Shown here in pieces: positions 33,613 through 42,005 of a stretch of 64,000 nucleotides of DNA; the stretch's first letter is position 1, and every line of letters starts with the position of its first letter. The notes under the pieces are model-generated. The model was not told where the DNA came from. It saw only the letters and a list, made by a program, of their open reading frames with translations, and searched no databases. Both the position numbers and the translations under genes were made by a program. The DNA comes from Rugamonas apoptosis (lineage in GTDB: Bacteria; Pseudomonadota; Gammaproteobacteria; Burkholderiales; Burkholderiaceae_D): contig NZ_JACEZU010000015.1 in NCBI RefSeq assembly GCF_014042355.1, positions 62,001 through 126,000 on the forward strand. The letters are read 5' to 3'.

Positions 33613-34518
33613 ATGAAACACGCCTTTGCATTAACCTCTCTGGCACTCGCCCTTTCGGCCTGCACGTCAGCCCCCAAACTCACGTTGCAGGAACAGGAAG
33701 CCCAGCGCGTATCAACGCTAAAGGTCTACGCCGACAACCGCGTAGGCATGAAAACGGTCCGCGATTGGTTGTGGACGTGGGAACCCAACACCATTCTTGC
33801 TATTGAGGTTAACAGCCGGGCTTACAACGTCAAAGACGTCGAGTCGATCAACCGAGAGCAGAAGGAGCTGATCGTCGTCAGCCTGGCCAACGGAGAGCAG
33901 CTCAAGACGCATCCAGGTCGCTTCCACTGGCTGAGTTGCGATACATCGAAAGTGTGTTCGTCTTCAGGCGATATTTTGACGAGCAACTATAAGGTGAGTT
34001 TCCATGGTTCGCCAAGAGCCATCGAGAAAGTGAAACTGCAGAACCCGGACACCATCAAGCTCGGAAACAGCAACATCACCGACAACCCAAGGACCGCCAT
34101 CGTCGATGGCTCCATCCCGGTCTTCTATAACGTCGGCGACCGTGTGGACGTCCTCAAGGACGCCGAGCTCACGAAGCTGAACGAACGGATAACCACTGTC
34201 CTCAAGGACTGGGATGCCAAGGCTCCCGAGAGAGCGGCGCGTCAGGAGCGGGAGTTCGCGGAGTTCAAGGCTGCCGCCCAACGCCAATTGGATCACCTCC
34301 GAAATGCAAGCACCGGCACGCAGGCGTATTGCGAACGAGCGCTTCAGGAAAATCTACCCAGCGGCGTGAGTTTGGACTGTCCGAACTATGGCAGATTCAG
34401 CATTGATGACTTCAAGAACGCTGGCTGGAACGTGGCGGCAATCAACACGACTCCCATCGTCGATGGCATTGGGAGGCCATTCACGATGTACCGGGTGAGC
34501 TTCCAGAAGGTCCGCTGA
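33613..34518 (+). CDS. Lipoprotein of unknown function under c-di-GMP riboswitch control
   Basis: 301 residues. Signal peptide with a classic lipobox LSAC (Cys17). The rest is soluble: a region about 60-110 that looks like beta strands (WTWEPNTILAIEVNSRAYNV, LIVVSLANGEQLKTH), a strand-rich middle (IPVFYNVGDRVDV), a charged helix about 190-235 (LNERITTVLKDWDAKAPERA, EFAEFKAAAQRQLD), and a C-terminal part with two Cys. No family recognised. GC and codon use are lower than in the neighbours, suggesting acquisition. By its riboswitch it should belong to the surface/biofilm programme; that is inference. Confidence 0.85.
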   Translation: MKHAFALTSLALALSACTSAPKLTLQEQEAQRVSTLKVYADNRVGMKTVRDWLWTWEPNTILAIEVNSRAYNVKDVESINREQKELIVVSLANGEQLKTHPGRFHWLSCDTSKVCSSSGDILTSNYKVSFHGSPRAIEKVKLQNPDTIKLGNSNITDNPRTAIVDGSIPVFYNVGDRVDVLKDAELTKLNERITTVLKDWDAKAPERAARQEREFAEFKAAAQRQLDHLRNASTGTQAYCERALQENLPSGVSLDCPNYGRFSIDDFKNAGWNVAAINTTPIVDGIGRPFTMYRVSFQKVR

Positions 34519-34616
34519 CAGGCATGGCGAGTCACGAGGGCGCGGTGCCGGTCGCCATCAAGAGTCGTAACGCACGATAAGGGCAGGCTCTGTAGCCGCA
34601 GGCTGCCTGCCGGACA

Positions 34617-35087
34617 CTACTCCGCCATCTGGCTTTGCAGGTAGTTCTGCAGGCCGACCTTGGCCACCAGGTCGATCTGGGTTTCCAGCCAGTCGATGTG
34701 TTCCTCGGTGTCTTCCAGGATTTCCAGCAGCAGGTCGCGCGACACGTAGTCGGCCGCCTTCTCGCAGGCGGCGATGCCTTCCTTCACGGTGAGCTGGGCG
34801 CCCCGTTCCAGCTTCAGGTCGCAATCGAGCATCTCTTCCGTGTTCTCGCCCACCATCACCTTGTGCAGCGCCTGCAGGTTGGGCAGGCCGTCGAGCATCA
34901 GGATGCGGTCGATCAGGCGGTCGGCATGCTTCATCTCGCCGATCGACTCTTCATACTCCTTCTTGGCCAGTTTGCCCAAGCCCCAGTGGCGGTACATGCG
35001 CGAGTGCAGGAAATACTGGTTGATCGCGGTCAGTTCATTGGTCAGCTGCGCGTTGAGCTGTTTGATGACGTCTTGGTCGCCCTTCAT
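34617..35087 (-). CDS. bfr: Bacterioferritin
   Basis: 156 residues, aligning without gaps to E. coli Bfr. It stores iron in a 24-subunit shell with heme between subunits. Seen: heme ligand Met52, ferroxidase ligands Glu18, Glu51, His54, Glu94 and His130. The sixth ligand position, 127, is Thr (EDTEEH) where E. coli has Glu. The start ATG 35087 gives the family N-terminus MKGD. The bfd gene is on the same strand 106 bases upstream; both probably respond to iron. Confidence 0.96.
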   Translation of the reverse strand: MKGDQDVIKQLNAQLTNELTAINQYFLHSRMYRHWGLGKLAKKEYEESIGEMKHADRLIDRILMLDGLPNLQALHKVMVGENTEEMLDCDLKLERGAQLTVKEGIAACEKAADYVSRDLLLEILEDTEEHIDWLETQIDLVAKVGLQNYLQSQMAE

Positions 35088-35193
35088 GATCTCGCCTTCC
35101 CGGTGTTGGTGGAGTGCTGTCATTCTGCCATGAAAGAGGGCGTGCGCGTAGCGCCGCTTGTGGCGCGGCGCAGCAATCGGCAACGGCGAGGAT

Positions 35194-35400
35194 TTATTCG
35201 GCCAGCACGGGGCGCTTGAGCGCCGTCGCGTTCAGCTTGGCCTGATGGGTGTCGAGCACGTCCTGGGCGCAGTCGGCGCACTGGCCGCAGCAGGTGGCCA
35301 CACCCAGCTGCGCGCGCAGCTCGTCCATATTGCTCAAACCCAGTTCGGCGGCCTGGCGGATTTCACGGTCGGAGATATTGTTGCAGACACAAACAATCAT
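35194..35400 (-). CDS. bfd: Bacterioferritin-associated ferredoxin
   Basis: 68 residues. The [2Fe-2S] ligands Cys4, Cys6, Cys38 and Cys41 have the Bfd spacing (C-x-C, then C-x2-C 32 residues later); Cys37 and Cys44 are extra. Bfd binds Bfr and passes electrons to release stored iron under starvation. It is followed by bfr and divergent from feoAB; the shared 268-base gap holds Fur boxes, so it should be induced by iron limitation. Confidence 0.96.
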   Translation of the reverse strand: MIVCVCNNISDREIRQAAELGLSNMDELRAQLGVATCCGQCADCAQDVLDTHQAKLNATALKRPVLAE

Positions 35401-35473
35401 CGAAGCACCTAATGTGGCGATAAAAACGTGGAGGACAAAAACAGGGAATGTTGAACAATATTGCGTATTTCTC

Positions 35474-35566
35474 AATGCGAATCATTCTCATTACGTGATC
35501 TATTCTGCCGTAAAATCAAGCAATCCGCAAGCGCAAATAGAAACCATTCGCATTCCCGTTTATAAT
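35474..35566. promoter_or_regulatory. Fur-controlled divergent promoter region bfd / feoAB
   Basis: AATGCGAATCATTCTCATT (35474-35492) is a near-consensus Fur box. A second, weaker one (AAATAGAAACCATTCGCATT, 35535-35554) lies just before a perfect TATAAT (35561-35566) that would serve feoA, so Fur bound there would block the promoter. Confidence 0.75.
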
Positions 35567-35668
35567 GCTACTATTGATCTTGCCGGCGGGAATGCGATCT
35601 TGCACCGCGCCGGCAAGCCGCAGCGGGCCTCGCCGCGCGGCCATTTCACCGATATTGCGGACATTGCC

Positions 35669-35935
35669 ATGACACTAGCGCCTACGCTGATCAAACTCGA
35701 CACCCTGCCCACGGGCAGCAGCGGCACGGTGGTGCATGTGGCACCCGGCGATCCGGCCGACGACGGCGCCGACCTGGCGCGCCGGCTGATGGAGCTGGGC
35801 TTCGTGCCGGGCGAGAAAATCCGCCTGCTCAAGCGCGGCATGCCCGGTGGCGAACCGCTGGCCATCAAGGTGGGCAATTCCACCTTCGCGCTGCGCCGCT
35901 TCGAGGCCGCGCTGATTTCGATTCAGCCGGAATGA
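35669..35935 (+). CDS. feoA: Ferrous iron transport protein A
   Basis: 88 residues, SH3-like FeoA fold (LPTGSSGTVVHV, ARRLMELGFVPGEKIRLLKR, GGEPLAIKVGNSTFALRR). FeoA is a small cytosolic partner of FeoB. The frame is open far upstream but only ATG 35669 gives a normal FeoA; no strong SD is visible. The stop overlaps the feoB start (ATGA), so translation is coupled. A Fur box and TATAAT lie about 100 bases upstream. Confidence 0.93.
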   Translation: MTLAPTLIKLDTLPTGSSGTVVHVAPGDPADDGADLARRLMELGFVPGEKIRLLKRGMPGGEPLAIKVGNSTFALRRFEAALISIQPE

Positions 35936-37830
35936 CCATGGGCGCAGCGGAAAAGACCATGCCCGCCGTGGCGCAACTGCCAATGGTGGCGTTGCTGGGC
36001 AATCCCAATTGCGGCAAGACCGCGCTGTTCAACCGCCTGACGGGCGCGCGCCAGAAAGTGGCCAACTACGCCGGCGTGACCATCGAGCGCAAGGAAGGCA
36101 TGTTCACCTCGCCCGAGGGTCGCCCGTTCCGCGTGCTGGACCTGCCGGGCGCCTACAGCCTGTCGGCCCACACGCCCGACGAAGCCATCACGCGCGACGT
36201 GGTGGCCGGCCTGCGCGCGGGCGAGCAGTCGCCCGACGTGGTGGTGTGCGTGGTGGACGCCACCAATTTGCGCCTGAACCTGCGCCTGGTGCTGGAGATC
36301 AAGCGCCTGGGCCTGCCCATGGTGCTGGCGTTGAACATGGTGGACGTGGCGGCCAAGCGCGGCATCGTGATCGACGCCGACCGGCTGGCCGAGGAACTGG
36401 GCATGACGGTGGTGGAGACGGTGGCGGTGCAGGGCGGCGGCGAGAAGTCGCTGCTGCGCGCGCTGGACGCCATGTGGCCGCTGCGCACCGTGGCCGCCAA
36501 CCCGCTGTCAGCCATCGACGAAGTGTCGGTCGAGGATACCCAGCGCGAAGTGCGCCGCATCCTGGCCGCCGTCAGCAACGACTTCCACGATACGGGCAAC
36601 CTGACGGAAAAGATCGACGACGTGGTGCTGCATCCGGTGCTGGGCCCTGTGATCCTGGCGGTGCTGATGTTCCTCGTGTTCCAGGCTGTGTTCAGCTGGG
36701 CCAATGTGCCGATGGATATGATCAAGGCCGGCGTGGACAGTGTGGGCCAGTACCTGACGGCCCATATGGGCGAAGGCTTGCTGCGCAGCCTGCTGGTGGA
36801 AGGTATTTTGGGCGGCGCCGGCAGCGTGCTGGTGTTCCTGCCGCAGATCCTGATCCTGTTCTTCTTTATTCTGGTGCTCGAGGATTGCGGCTATTTGCCG
36901 CGCGCCGCCTTCCTGCTGGACCGCTTGATGGGCGGCGTGGGCCTGTCGGGCCGCGCCTTCATTCCACTGCTGTCGAGCTTCGCGTGCGCCATCCCCGGCA
37001 TCATGGCCGCGCGCACCATCCAGAATCCGCGCGACCGGCTGGTGACCATCATGATCGCGCCGCTGATGACGTGTTCCGCGCGCCTGCCCGTGTATGCGTT
37101 GATCATCGCCGCCTTCATTCCCGACCGCGAAGTGGCCGGCATCATGAGCCTGCAAGGGCTGGTGCTGTTCGGCCTGTATGTGGCCGGCATCGTGTCGGCC
37201 ATGGGCGTGGCCTACTTCATGAAGCGCACCTTCGGCGCCAACCACCAGCAACCGCTGATGCTGGAACTGCCCAGCTACCACTGGCCGCACCTGCGCAACC
37301 TGGTGCTGGGGTTGTGGGAACGGGCCAAGATTTTCCTGAGCCGGGTCGGCACGATCATCCTGACCTTGATGGTGCTGCTGTGGTTCCTCAGCAGCTTCCC
37401 CGGCGCGCCGGAAGGCGCCACCCATCCCGCCATCTACTACAGCATGGCCGGCATGCTGGGCCGCGCGCTGGAAGTGGTGTTCGCGCCGATCGGCTTCAAC
37501 TGGCAGATCTGCATCGCGCTGGTGCCGGGCCTGGCCGCGCGCGAAGTGGCTGTGGGCGCGCTGGGTACCGTGTACGCGCTGTCGCAGACGGGCGAGGAAC
37601 TGGCGTCGTCGCTTACACCTATCATCGCCGCTTCGTGGGCGCTGCCGACGGCCTTGTCGCTGCTGGCCTGGTACGTATTCGCACCGCAGTGCATGTCCAC
37701 CCTGAGCGTGGTGCGGCGCGAGACGGGCACCTGGCGCTATCCGGCGCTGATGGCCGGCTATATGTTCGCGCTGGCCTACACGGCCTCGTTCCTCACTTAT
37801 CGCATCGCGCTGTTATTGACGGGAGCCTGA
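35932..37830 (+). CDS. feoB: Ferrous iron transporter FeoB
   Basis: 632 residues. The N-terminal G domain has G1 GNPNCGKT, G3 DLPG and G4 NMVD, followed by the GDI helical part and about 10-11 membrane helices with the Gate motifs (including FIPLLSSFACAIPGIMAART with the conserved Cys) and a second Gate (VPGLAAREVAVGALG). It takes up Fe2+ through the inner membrane. It is shorter than E. coli FeoB (773) but within the range of the family. Followed one base later by a small Cys-rich membrane protein in place of FeoC. Confidence 0.96.
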   Translation: MTMGAAEKTMPAVAQLPMVALLGNPNCGKTALFNRLTGARQKVANYAGVTIERKEGMFTSPEGRPFRVLDLPGAYSLSAHTPDEAITRDVVAGLRAGEQSPDVVVCVVDATNLRLNLRLVLEIKRLGLPMVLALNMVDVAAKRGIVIDADRLAEELGMTVVETVAVQGGGEKSLLRALDAMWPLRTVAANPLSAIDEVSVEDTQREVRRILAAVSNDFHDTGNLTEKIDDVVLHPVLGPVILAVLMFLVFQAVFSWANVPMDMIKAGVDSVGQYLTAHMGEGLLRSLLVEGILGGAGSVLVFLPQILILFFFILVLEDCGYLPRAAFLLDRLMGGVGLSGRAFIPLLSSFACAIPGIMAARTIQNPRDRLVTIMIAPLMTCSARLPVYALIIAAFIPDREVAGIMSLQGLVLFGLYVAGIVSAMGVAYFMKRTFGANHQQPLMLELPSYHWPHLRNLVLGLWERAKIFLSRVGTIILTLMVLLWFLSSFPGAPEGATHPAIYYSMAGMLGRALEVVFAPIGFNWQICIALVPGLAAREVAVGALGTVYALSQTGEELASSLTPIIAASWALPTALSLLAWYVFAPQCMSTLSVVRRETGTWRYPALMAGYMFALAYTASFLTYRIALLLTGA

Positions 37831-37831
37831 C

Positions 37832-38137
37832 ATGTGGCAGCAAGTGATCGTGGGGTTGATCGTGGCGGCGGCCGTGCAGCGTTTCTGCACCCACTACCTG
37901 CCGGCCGCATTGCGGCGGCGGATAGTCTATTTCCTGGCGCGCCGGGGCTTCGACCAGAACAGGATGGCCAAGCTGTTCAACACCGGCGCCAGTTGCGGCG
38001 ATGGCTGTGCCAGCTGCGGTTCCTGCGATAGCGACAGCGCGCCTTCCACGTCTTCAACCTCTTCCACCTCGTCGTCGGCATCCGCCGACGCCTCGGCGCC
38101 ACCCAAGCGCGTCATCAAGCTGCACGTCCAGCGCTGA
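37832..38137 (+). CDS. Small Cys-rich membrane protein linked to FeoB
   Basis: 101 residues. One N-terminal membrane helix (QQVIVGLIVAAAVQRF), a basic segment (ALRRRIVYFLARRGF), a cluster of five Cys in CGDGCASCGSC, a Ser/Thr-rich linker and a basic tail RVIKLHVQR. The ATG is one base after the FeoB stop, with GGGAG upstream. Small FeoB-associated Cys-rich proteins occur in many Burkholderiales in the place of FeoC; they may sense or pass iron or hold a cluster, but this is unproven. Confidence 0.8.
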   Translation: MWQQVIVGLIVAAAVQRFCTHYLPAALRRRIVYFLARRGFDQNRMAKLFNTGASCGDGCASCGSCDSDSAPSTSSTSSTSSSASADASAPPKRVIKLHVQR

Positions 38138-38221
38138 GCATCTTCATTCCGGCGAGGACGACGGCGGCTGCGATTGCGTCTGCGACCGCGACGCGCGGCC
38201 GGCCGTGCGCCCAGTGGCGCG

Positions 38222-39121
38222 CTATCCGGCCGGATCGGCTAGCGCCGCGATCAACGCGCGGACGGCCGCCGACTGATGGCGGTGCGGCGCGTACACCAGG
38301 GAAAACGGGCGGGTCCGTCCGCCCAACTCCGGCAACAGCTCCACCAGACTGCCGTTGGCCAACCGCTCGCGGACGACAAAATCGTAGGACTGACAGATGC
38401 CGATGCCCTGTTCGGCCATGGCGACCGTGCCTAGCACGTCGTCCGATACCTCCAGCACTGAACTCGGCTGCCACTCGACTTGCTCGCCATCGATACAAAA
38501 CGACCAGGCCGCATGCTTGCCCGTGCGCGGCAGGATGAACGGCAAACAGGTATGCCGCGCCAGGTCTTCGAGCGTGGCCGGCACGCCGGCTCTTTTCAGG
38601 TAGTCCGGCGCCGCCACGAGGCGCAGTGGGGCGTCTTCCAGCTTGCGCGCGATGAAGCCACTATCGGGCAGGCTGCCCAAGCGGATCGCCATATCGAAGC
38701 CCTCCGCCACCAGGTCCACGTTGCGATTGGTGATGTTGAGTTCAAGCCGCACCTGCGGGTGGCGTGCCAGGAATGGCTTCAGCAGGCTGGGCAAACGGTA
38801 GTGGCCGAACGTGGTCGGGGCACTGATGCGTACCTGGCCGCTCAGTACCGTGCTGTGGGACTGCGCTTCCTGTTCCGCCTCTTTGAGCTGATCGAACGCG
38901 CCGCGCGCCTGTTCAAGGTAGCGGCGGCCTGCGTCCGTCAGGCCGATGCGGCGCGTGGTGCGGCGCATTAATTGCTGCCCCAGCCGCGCTTCCAGACGGG
39001 CGACGGCGCGGCTCAGCACGGACGCCGTGGTTGACAGCGCCACCGCCGCCGCCGTGAACGAGCCATGCTCCATCACCGCCAGAAAGACTTCGACATCACC
39101 CAAATATTCGAAATTGCGCAC
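38222..39121 (-). CDS. LysR-family regulator, divergent from a DJ-1-type gene
   Basis: 299 residues from a GTG start at 39121, chosen because AGGAG lies eight bases upstream and the HTH then begins at the normal place (VEVFLAVMEHGSFTAAAVAL); the longer frame adds an unlikely leader. The HTH is followed by a LysR substrate-binding domain (GQVRISAPTTFGHYRLPSLL, GFDMAIRLGSLPDS, GIGICQSYDFVV). It is of the CrgA/small LysR subgroup. 100 bases separate it from the divergent DJ-1 gene at 39222, its probable target. Confidence 0.9.
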   Translation of the reverse strand: MRNFEYLGDVEVFLAVMEHGSFTAAAVALSTTASVLSRAVARLEARLGQQLMRRTTRRIGLTDAGRRYLEQARGAFDQLKEAEQEAQSHSTVLSGQVRISAPTTFGHYRLPSLLKPFLARHPQVRLELNITNRNVDLVAEGFDMAIRLGSLPDSGFIARKLEDAPLRLVAAPDYLKRAGVPATLEDLARHTCLPFILPRTGKHAAWSFCIDGEQVEWQPSSVLEVSDDVLGTVAMAEQGIGICQSYDFVVRERLANGSLVELLPELGGRTRPFSLVYAPHRHQSAAVRALIAALADPAG

Positions 39122-39221
39122 TATTTGTTCTCCTGGTGAACTAGTGATGTTCACGTCGCCTAATTTATCACGCTGAGAAGCACAAATAGAATGCGCTGAC
39201 CAACTTTTAATGGAGATTGAC

Positions 39222-39914
39222 ATGAGCGCTATTTCATCCTCGACCGGCAAACCGGTGCTGTTTGTGCTGACCAGCCACGCCACCAAAGGCGATACCGGCA
39301 AAGCGACCGGCTACTACCTGGGCGAAGTCACGCACCCGCTGCACGAATTGGAGCAAGCCGGTCTGACGGTCGAGTTCGCCTCTATCCAGGGGGGCGAACC
39401 GCCCGTGGACGGCCTCGACCTCAACGACCCGCTCAACGCCCGCTACTGGCAAGACCCCGCGTTCCGCGCCCAGGTGGCCAACACTGCGCGCCTGTCGGAA
39501 GTCGATCCGTCCCGTTACGCCGGGATCTTCTTCGCCGGCGGCCACGGCACGATGTGGGATTTCCCGGTCGACGCCTCGGTACGCGCCGTCACGCGCGCCA
39601 TCTACGAGGCCGGTGGTATCGTGGGCGCCGTCTGCCATGGTCCGGCGGCGCTGGTGAATGTGACCCTGAGCGACGGCACGCCGCTGGTCGCCGGCAAAAA
39701 GGTGGCGGCATTCACGGACAGCGAGGAACGCGCGGTCGGGCTGGACCAGACGGTGCCGTTCCTGCTGGCCAGTGAGCTCACCAAGCGGGGCGCGCAGCAC
39801 CAGCCAGCGCCGGACTGGAGCGTGAACGTGGTGGTGGATGGCCGCCTGGTGACGGGCCAGAACCCGCAATCGGCCAGCGGCGTCGGCGCCGCGATGCGGG
39901 CACTGCTGCACTGA
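39222..39914 (+). CDS. DJ-1/PfpI-family (class I glutamine amidotransferase-like, Hsp31-type) protein
   Basis: 230 residues. Blocks: PVLFVLTSHA, FAGGHGTMWDFP, and the nucleophile elbow GAVCHGPAALVN with the Cys; the Glu and His partners of Hsp31/YajL-type proteins fit. Members act as glyoxalases, deglycases or chaperones. ATG 39222 is preferred to 39210 because TGGAG sits six bases upstream of it. Divergent from a LysR regulator. Confidence 0.92.
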   Translation: MSAISSSTGKPVLFVLTSHATKGDTGKATGYYLGEVTHPLHELEQAGLTVEFASIQGGEPPVDGLDLNDPLNARYWQDPAFRAQVANTARLSEVDPSRYAGIFFAGGHGTMWDFPVDASVRAVTRAIYEAGGIVGAVCHGPAALVNVTLSDGTPLVAGKKVAAFTDSEERAVGLDQTVPFLLASELTKRGAQHQPAPDWSVNVVVDGRLVTGQNPQSASGVGAAMRALLH

Positions 39915-39993
39915 TGGAACTGCCCAACACCGGCGATGCCCACAGTACGTGCGCACCGTGTCGCCGCAAGGCTGATTGATTCCCAACTGCGGC

Positions 39994-40091
39994 AGCGCAA
40001 ACGCGCTGGCCGTGGTGTCGTTAATGTGTCCGTTGAAGTGCGCCACGTCGCGGATAACATGACATGACAAAGGCAGATCACCTGTGATCCC
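39994..40091 (+). repeat. 5' control block shared with the second brnTA module
   Basis: About 98 bases before brnT copy 1 align with 42963-43056 before copy 2, around three quarters identical by eye. Shared parts include GTGTCCGTTGAAGT, GCGGATAACATGACA and GATCACC. TTGAAG and TAACAT at 16 bp spacing form a likely promoter in both, which would place the mRNA start at about the first BrnT codon. Confidence 0.6.
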
Positions 40092-40358
40092 ATGAGGGGC
40101 GTGCTCAACCGAAGCAAGCATGGTATCTCGCGCATTGATGCCAACGCTTTCGATTGGGATACCGCGCCATACTGGGTTGATCGGCGGCGTGATTACCAGG
40201 AACCGCGCATGTGTGCACTGGGGCGCATTGCCGGTCGGGTGCATGTGGCAGTGTTCGTTGTTCGTGCCGGCACCTTAAGAATGATCAGTTTGCGTAAAGC
40301 GAATCCGCGAGAGGAGCGGCGTTATGGCAAGACAGAGCAAGGCCACCAAGGCGGATGA
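40092..40358 (+). CDS. brnT: BrnT-family ribonuclease toxin, copy 1
   Basis: 88 residues from ATG 40092. The homology begins five codons earlier (ITCDP, from 40077), where the codon is ATC and no ATG, GTG or TTG is in frame back to a stop at 40065. BrnT pattern: LNRSKHGIS, DWDTAPYWVDRRRDYQEPRM, ALGRIAGRVHVAVF, LRMISLRKANPREERRY. A seven-codon ORF (ATG 40064 to TGA 40085-40087) ends four bases before this ATG. The ATG gene overlaps brnA by 35 bases. BrnT cleaves RNA unless bound by BrnA. Confidence 0.8.
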   Translation: MRGVLNRSKHGISRIDANAFDWDTAPYWVDRRRDYQEPRMCALGRIAGRVHVAVFVVRAGTLRMISLRKANPREERRYGKTEQGHQGG

Positions 40359-40620
40359 CATGGACGAGACTGCGAGCAACGTGGTAGCGCCGCCGGATAC
40401 CGATGCGTTGCCATTGTCTGAAGAGGAACTCGCGCAATTCAGACCGTGGCAGCCATGGTTGCAAGCGCCTGCGGGCACGCCCAAAGTCAGCGTCAGTATT
40501 GCGTATGACAGTGATCTACTGGACGTGTTCAAGTCCACCGGCACAGGCTGGGAAGAGGGCATCAATGCGGTGCTGCGTGAGTGGGCGATACGGCGCGGCT
40601 ATTTGCCGTCGCCGCGTTAG
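40324..40620 (+). CDS. brnA: BrnA-family antitoxin, copy 1
   Basis: 98 residues: a charged N-terminal part, then LPLSEEELAQFRPW, a ribbon strand (KVSVSIAYDSDLLDVFK) and the BrnA C-terminus STGTGWEEGINAVLREW. BrnA binds BrnT and represses the operon as a ribbon-helix-helix protein. GAGAGGAG lies eight bases before the ATG. It overlaps the end of brnT. Confidence 0.88.
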   Translation: MARQSKATKADDMDETASNVVAPPDTDALPLSEEELAQFRPWQPWLQAPAGTPKVSVSIAYDSDLLDVFKSTGTGWEEGINAVLREWAIRRGYLPSPR

Positions 40621-40691
40621 CCCTTCAAGCCAGCGGATGAAACGTCGTCCAGCCCGTTCGGGCGACGACGGCACCAGTCTGCAACCAGCGT

Positions 40692-41903
40692 TTATGCAGT
40701 CTTGCGCTGACAGCTGGTTTGGCCCAGGTACTCGGTGCCCCAGTACAGCAGTGCTACACCGTTGAACGCAGCCCCGGCCATCAGCGCAGCAATCCAACCA
40801 TGGGTGGCGAAGATCCAGCCGCCCAGCGCAGAGCCCAGGGCGCCACCGGCGAAGAACAGCGCGAAATACACACCATTCAGACGGCTACGCACTTCCGCAC
40901 CCAGCGAGAAGATTGCACGTTGGCCCAGCACCAGGTTTGCTGCAACACCCATGTCCAGCACGATCGAGGCTATCACCAGGATGCCCAGCGCGATGTTGCG
41001 CGATGCAGGTGCGATCATTGGCAGTACGAAGCCAATAACACCCAGCGTTAGCGCTGCGGCAGTTGCCATCAACGTGTGACCTTTATCAGCCAGCTTGCCC
41101 GCGATTGGCGAAGCGATAGCACCAGCCATGCCTACCAGCGCAAAGATTGCGATGCCAGTCTGCGACAATTGGAACTGCGGGCCGGACAGCATCAGCGGCG
41201 TGACAGTCCAGAACAGGCTGAACGAACCAAACAGGCCAGCGTGATATGCGGCGCGGCGACGTAATACTGGGGTCTTGAGGAACAGATGCCACAGCGAGCC
41301 CATCAGTTTAGGGTACGAGATGGTTGAGGTTGGCGCTCGTGCTGGCAGCTTGGCGCGTAGGACCATAGCGACCATCAGAACCATCACGGCGGCGCCGCCG
41401 AACACGACGTGCCAACTGGCCGCATCCGCAATCAAGCTAGCCGCAGGACGCGCAAGCATGATACCCAACAGCAGGCCGCTGACTACCTTGCCGACGGTGA
41501 CGCCACGAGTGGCCTCTTTGGACATGTGCGCGGCGAACGGCACGATAATCTGTGCCGCCACCGAACCCAATCCTATGCCCAATGCAGCAGTAAGGAACAT
41601 CCAGGCGCTGCTGCTCACTGCCGCCAGCACCAACATGGCCGAGGTGAAAATCAGGCCGGCGAAAACCAGGCGGCGGTTTTCCAGCAGGTCGCCCAGAGGG
41701 ACGATGAACAGCAGACCGATACAGTAGCCAATCTGAGTCAGGGTAACGATAAGACCTGCGGCTTCGGGCGACATTCCAGTCGAGGAGCTGATTGGACCAA
41801 CCAAGGTCTGGGCGTAATACAGGCTTGCCACGATCAGACCGGTAGCGGTTGCCAGCAAGCTGACCATGCCGGGGCTGATATCTTTTTCTTCTGCTTTGCT
41901 CAT
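40692..41903 (-). CDS. MFS-family transporter (drug or metabolite efflux type)
   Basis: 403 residues, 12 helices; VPLGDLLENRRLVFAGL is the helix 2-3 motif. It resembles small MFS exporters controlled by a LysR gene next door. ATG 41903 has GGAG seven bases upstream; a longer frame from 41936 lacks SD. Base composition is lower in GC at third positions than in the core genes of the window, as is that of its divergent regulator. It is divergent from the LysR gene (102-base gap). Confidence 0.9.
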   Translation of the reverse strand: MSKAEEKDISPGMVSLLATATGLIVASLYYAQTLVGPISSSTGMSPEAAGLIVTLTQIGYCIGLLFIVPLGDLLENRRLVFAGLIFTSAMLVLAAVSSSAWMFLTAALGIGLGSVAAQIIVPFAAHMSKEATRGVTVGKVVSGLLLGIMLARPAASLIADAASWHVVFGGAAVMVLMVAMVLRAKLPARAPTSTISYPKLMGSLWHLFLKTPVLRRRAAYHAGLFGSFSLFWTVTPLMLSGPQFQLSQTGIAIFALVGMAGAIASPIAGKLADKGHTLMATAAALTLGVIGFVLPMIAPASRNIALGILVIASIVLDMGVAANLVLGQRAIFSLGAEVRSRLNGVYFALFFAGGALGSALGGWIFATHGWIAALMAGAAFNGVALLYWGTEYLGQTSCQRKTA

Positions 41904-42005
41904 GATGTAACTCCAGTGGGGGATTTCGATGAACAAATTTTAGACAAAAGGCGGATAAAGATAATTAGGGCATAATGCACTTGGTATTTTCACTTAATGT
42001 GAACA

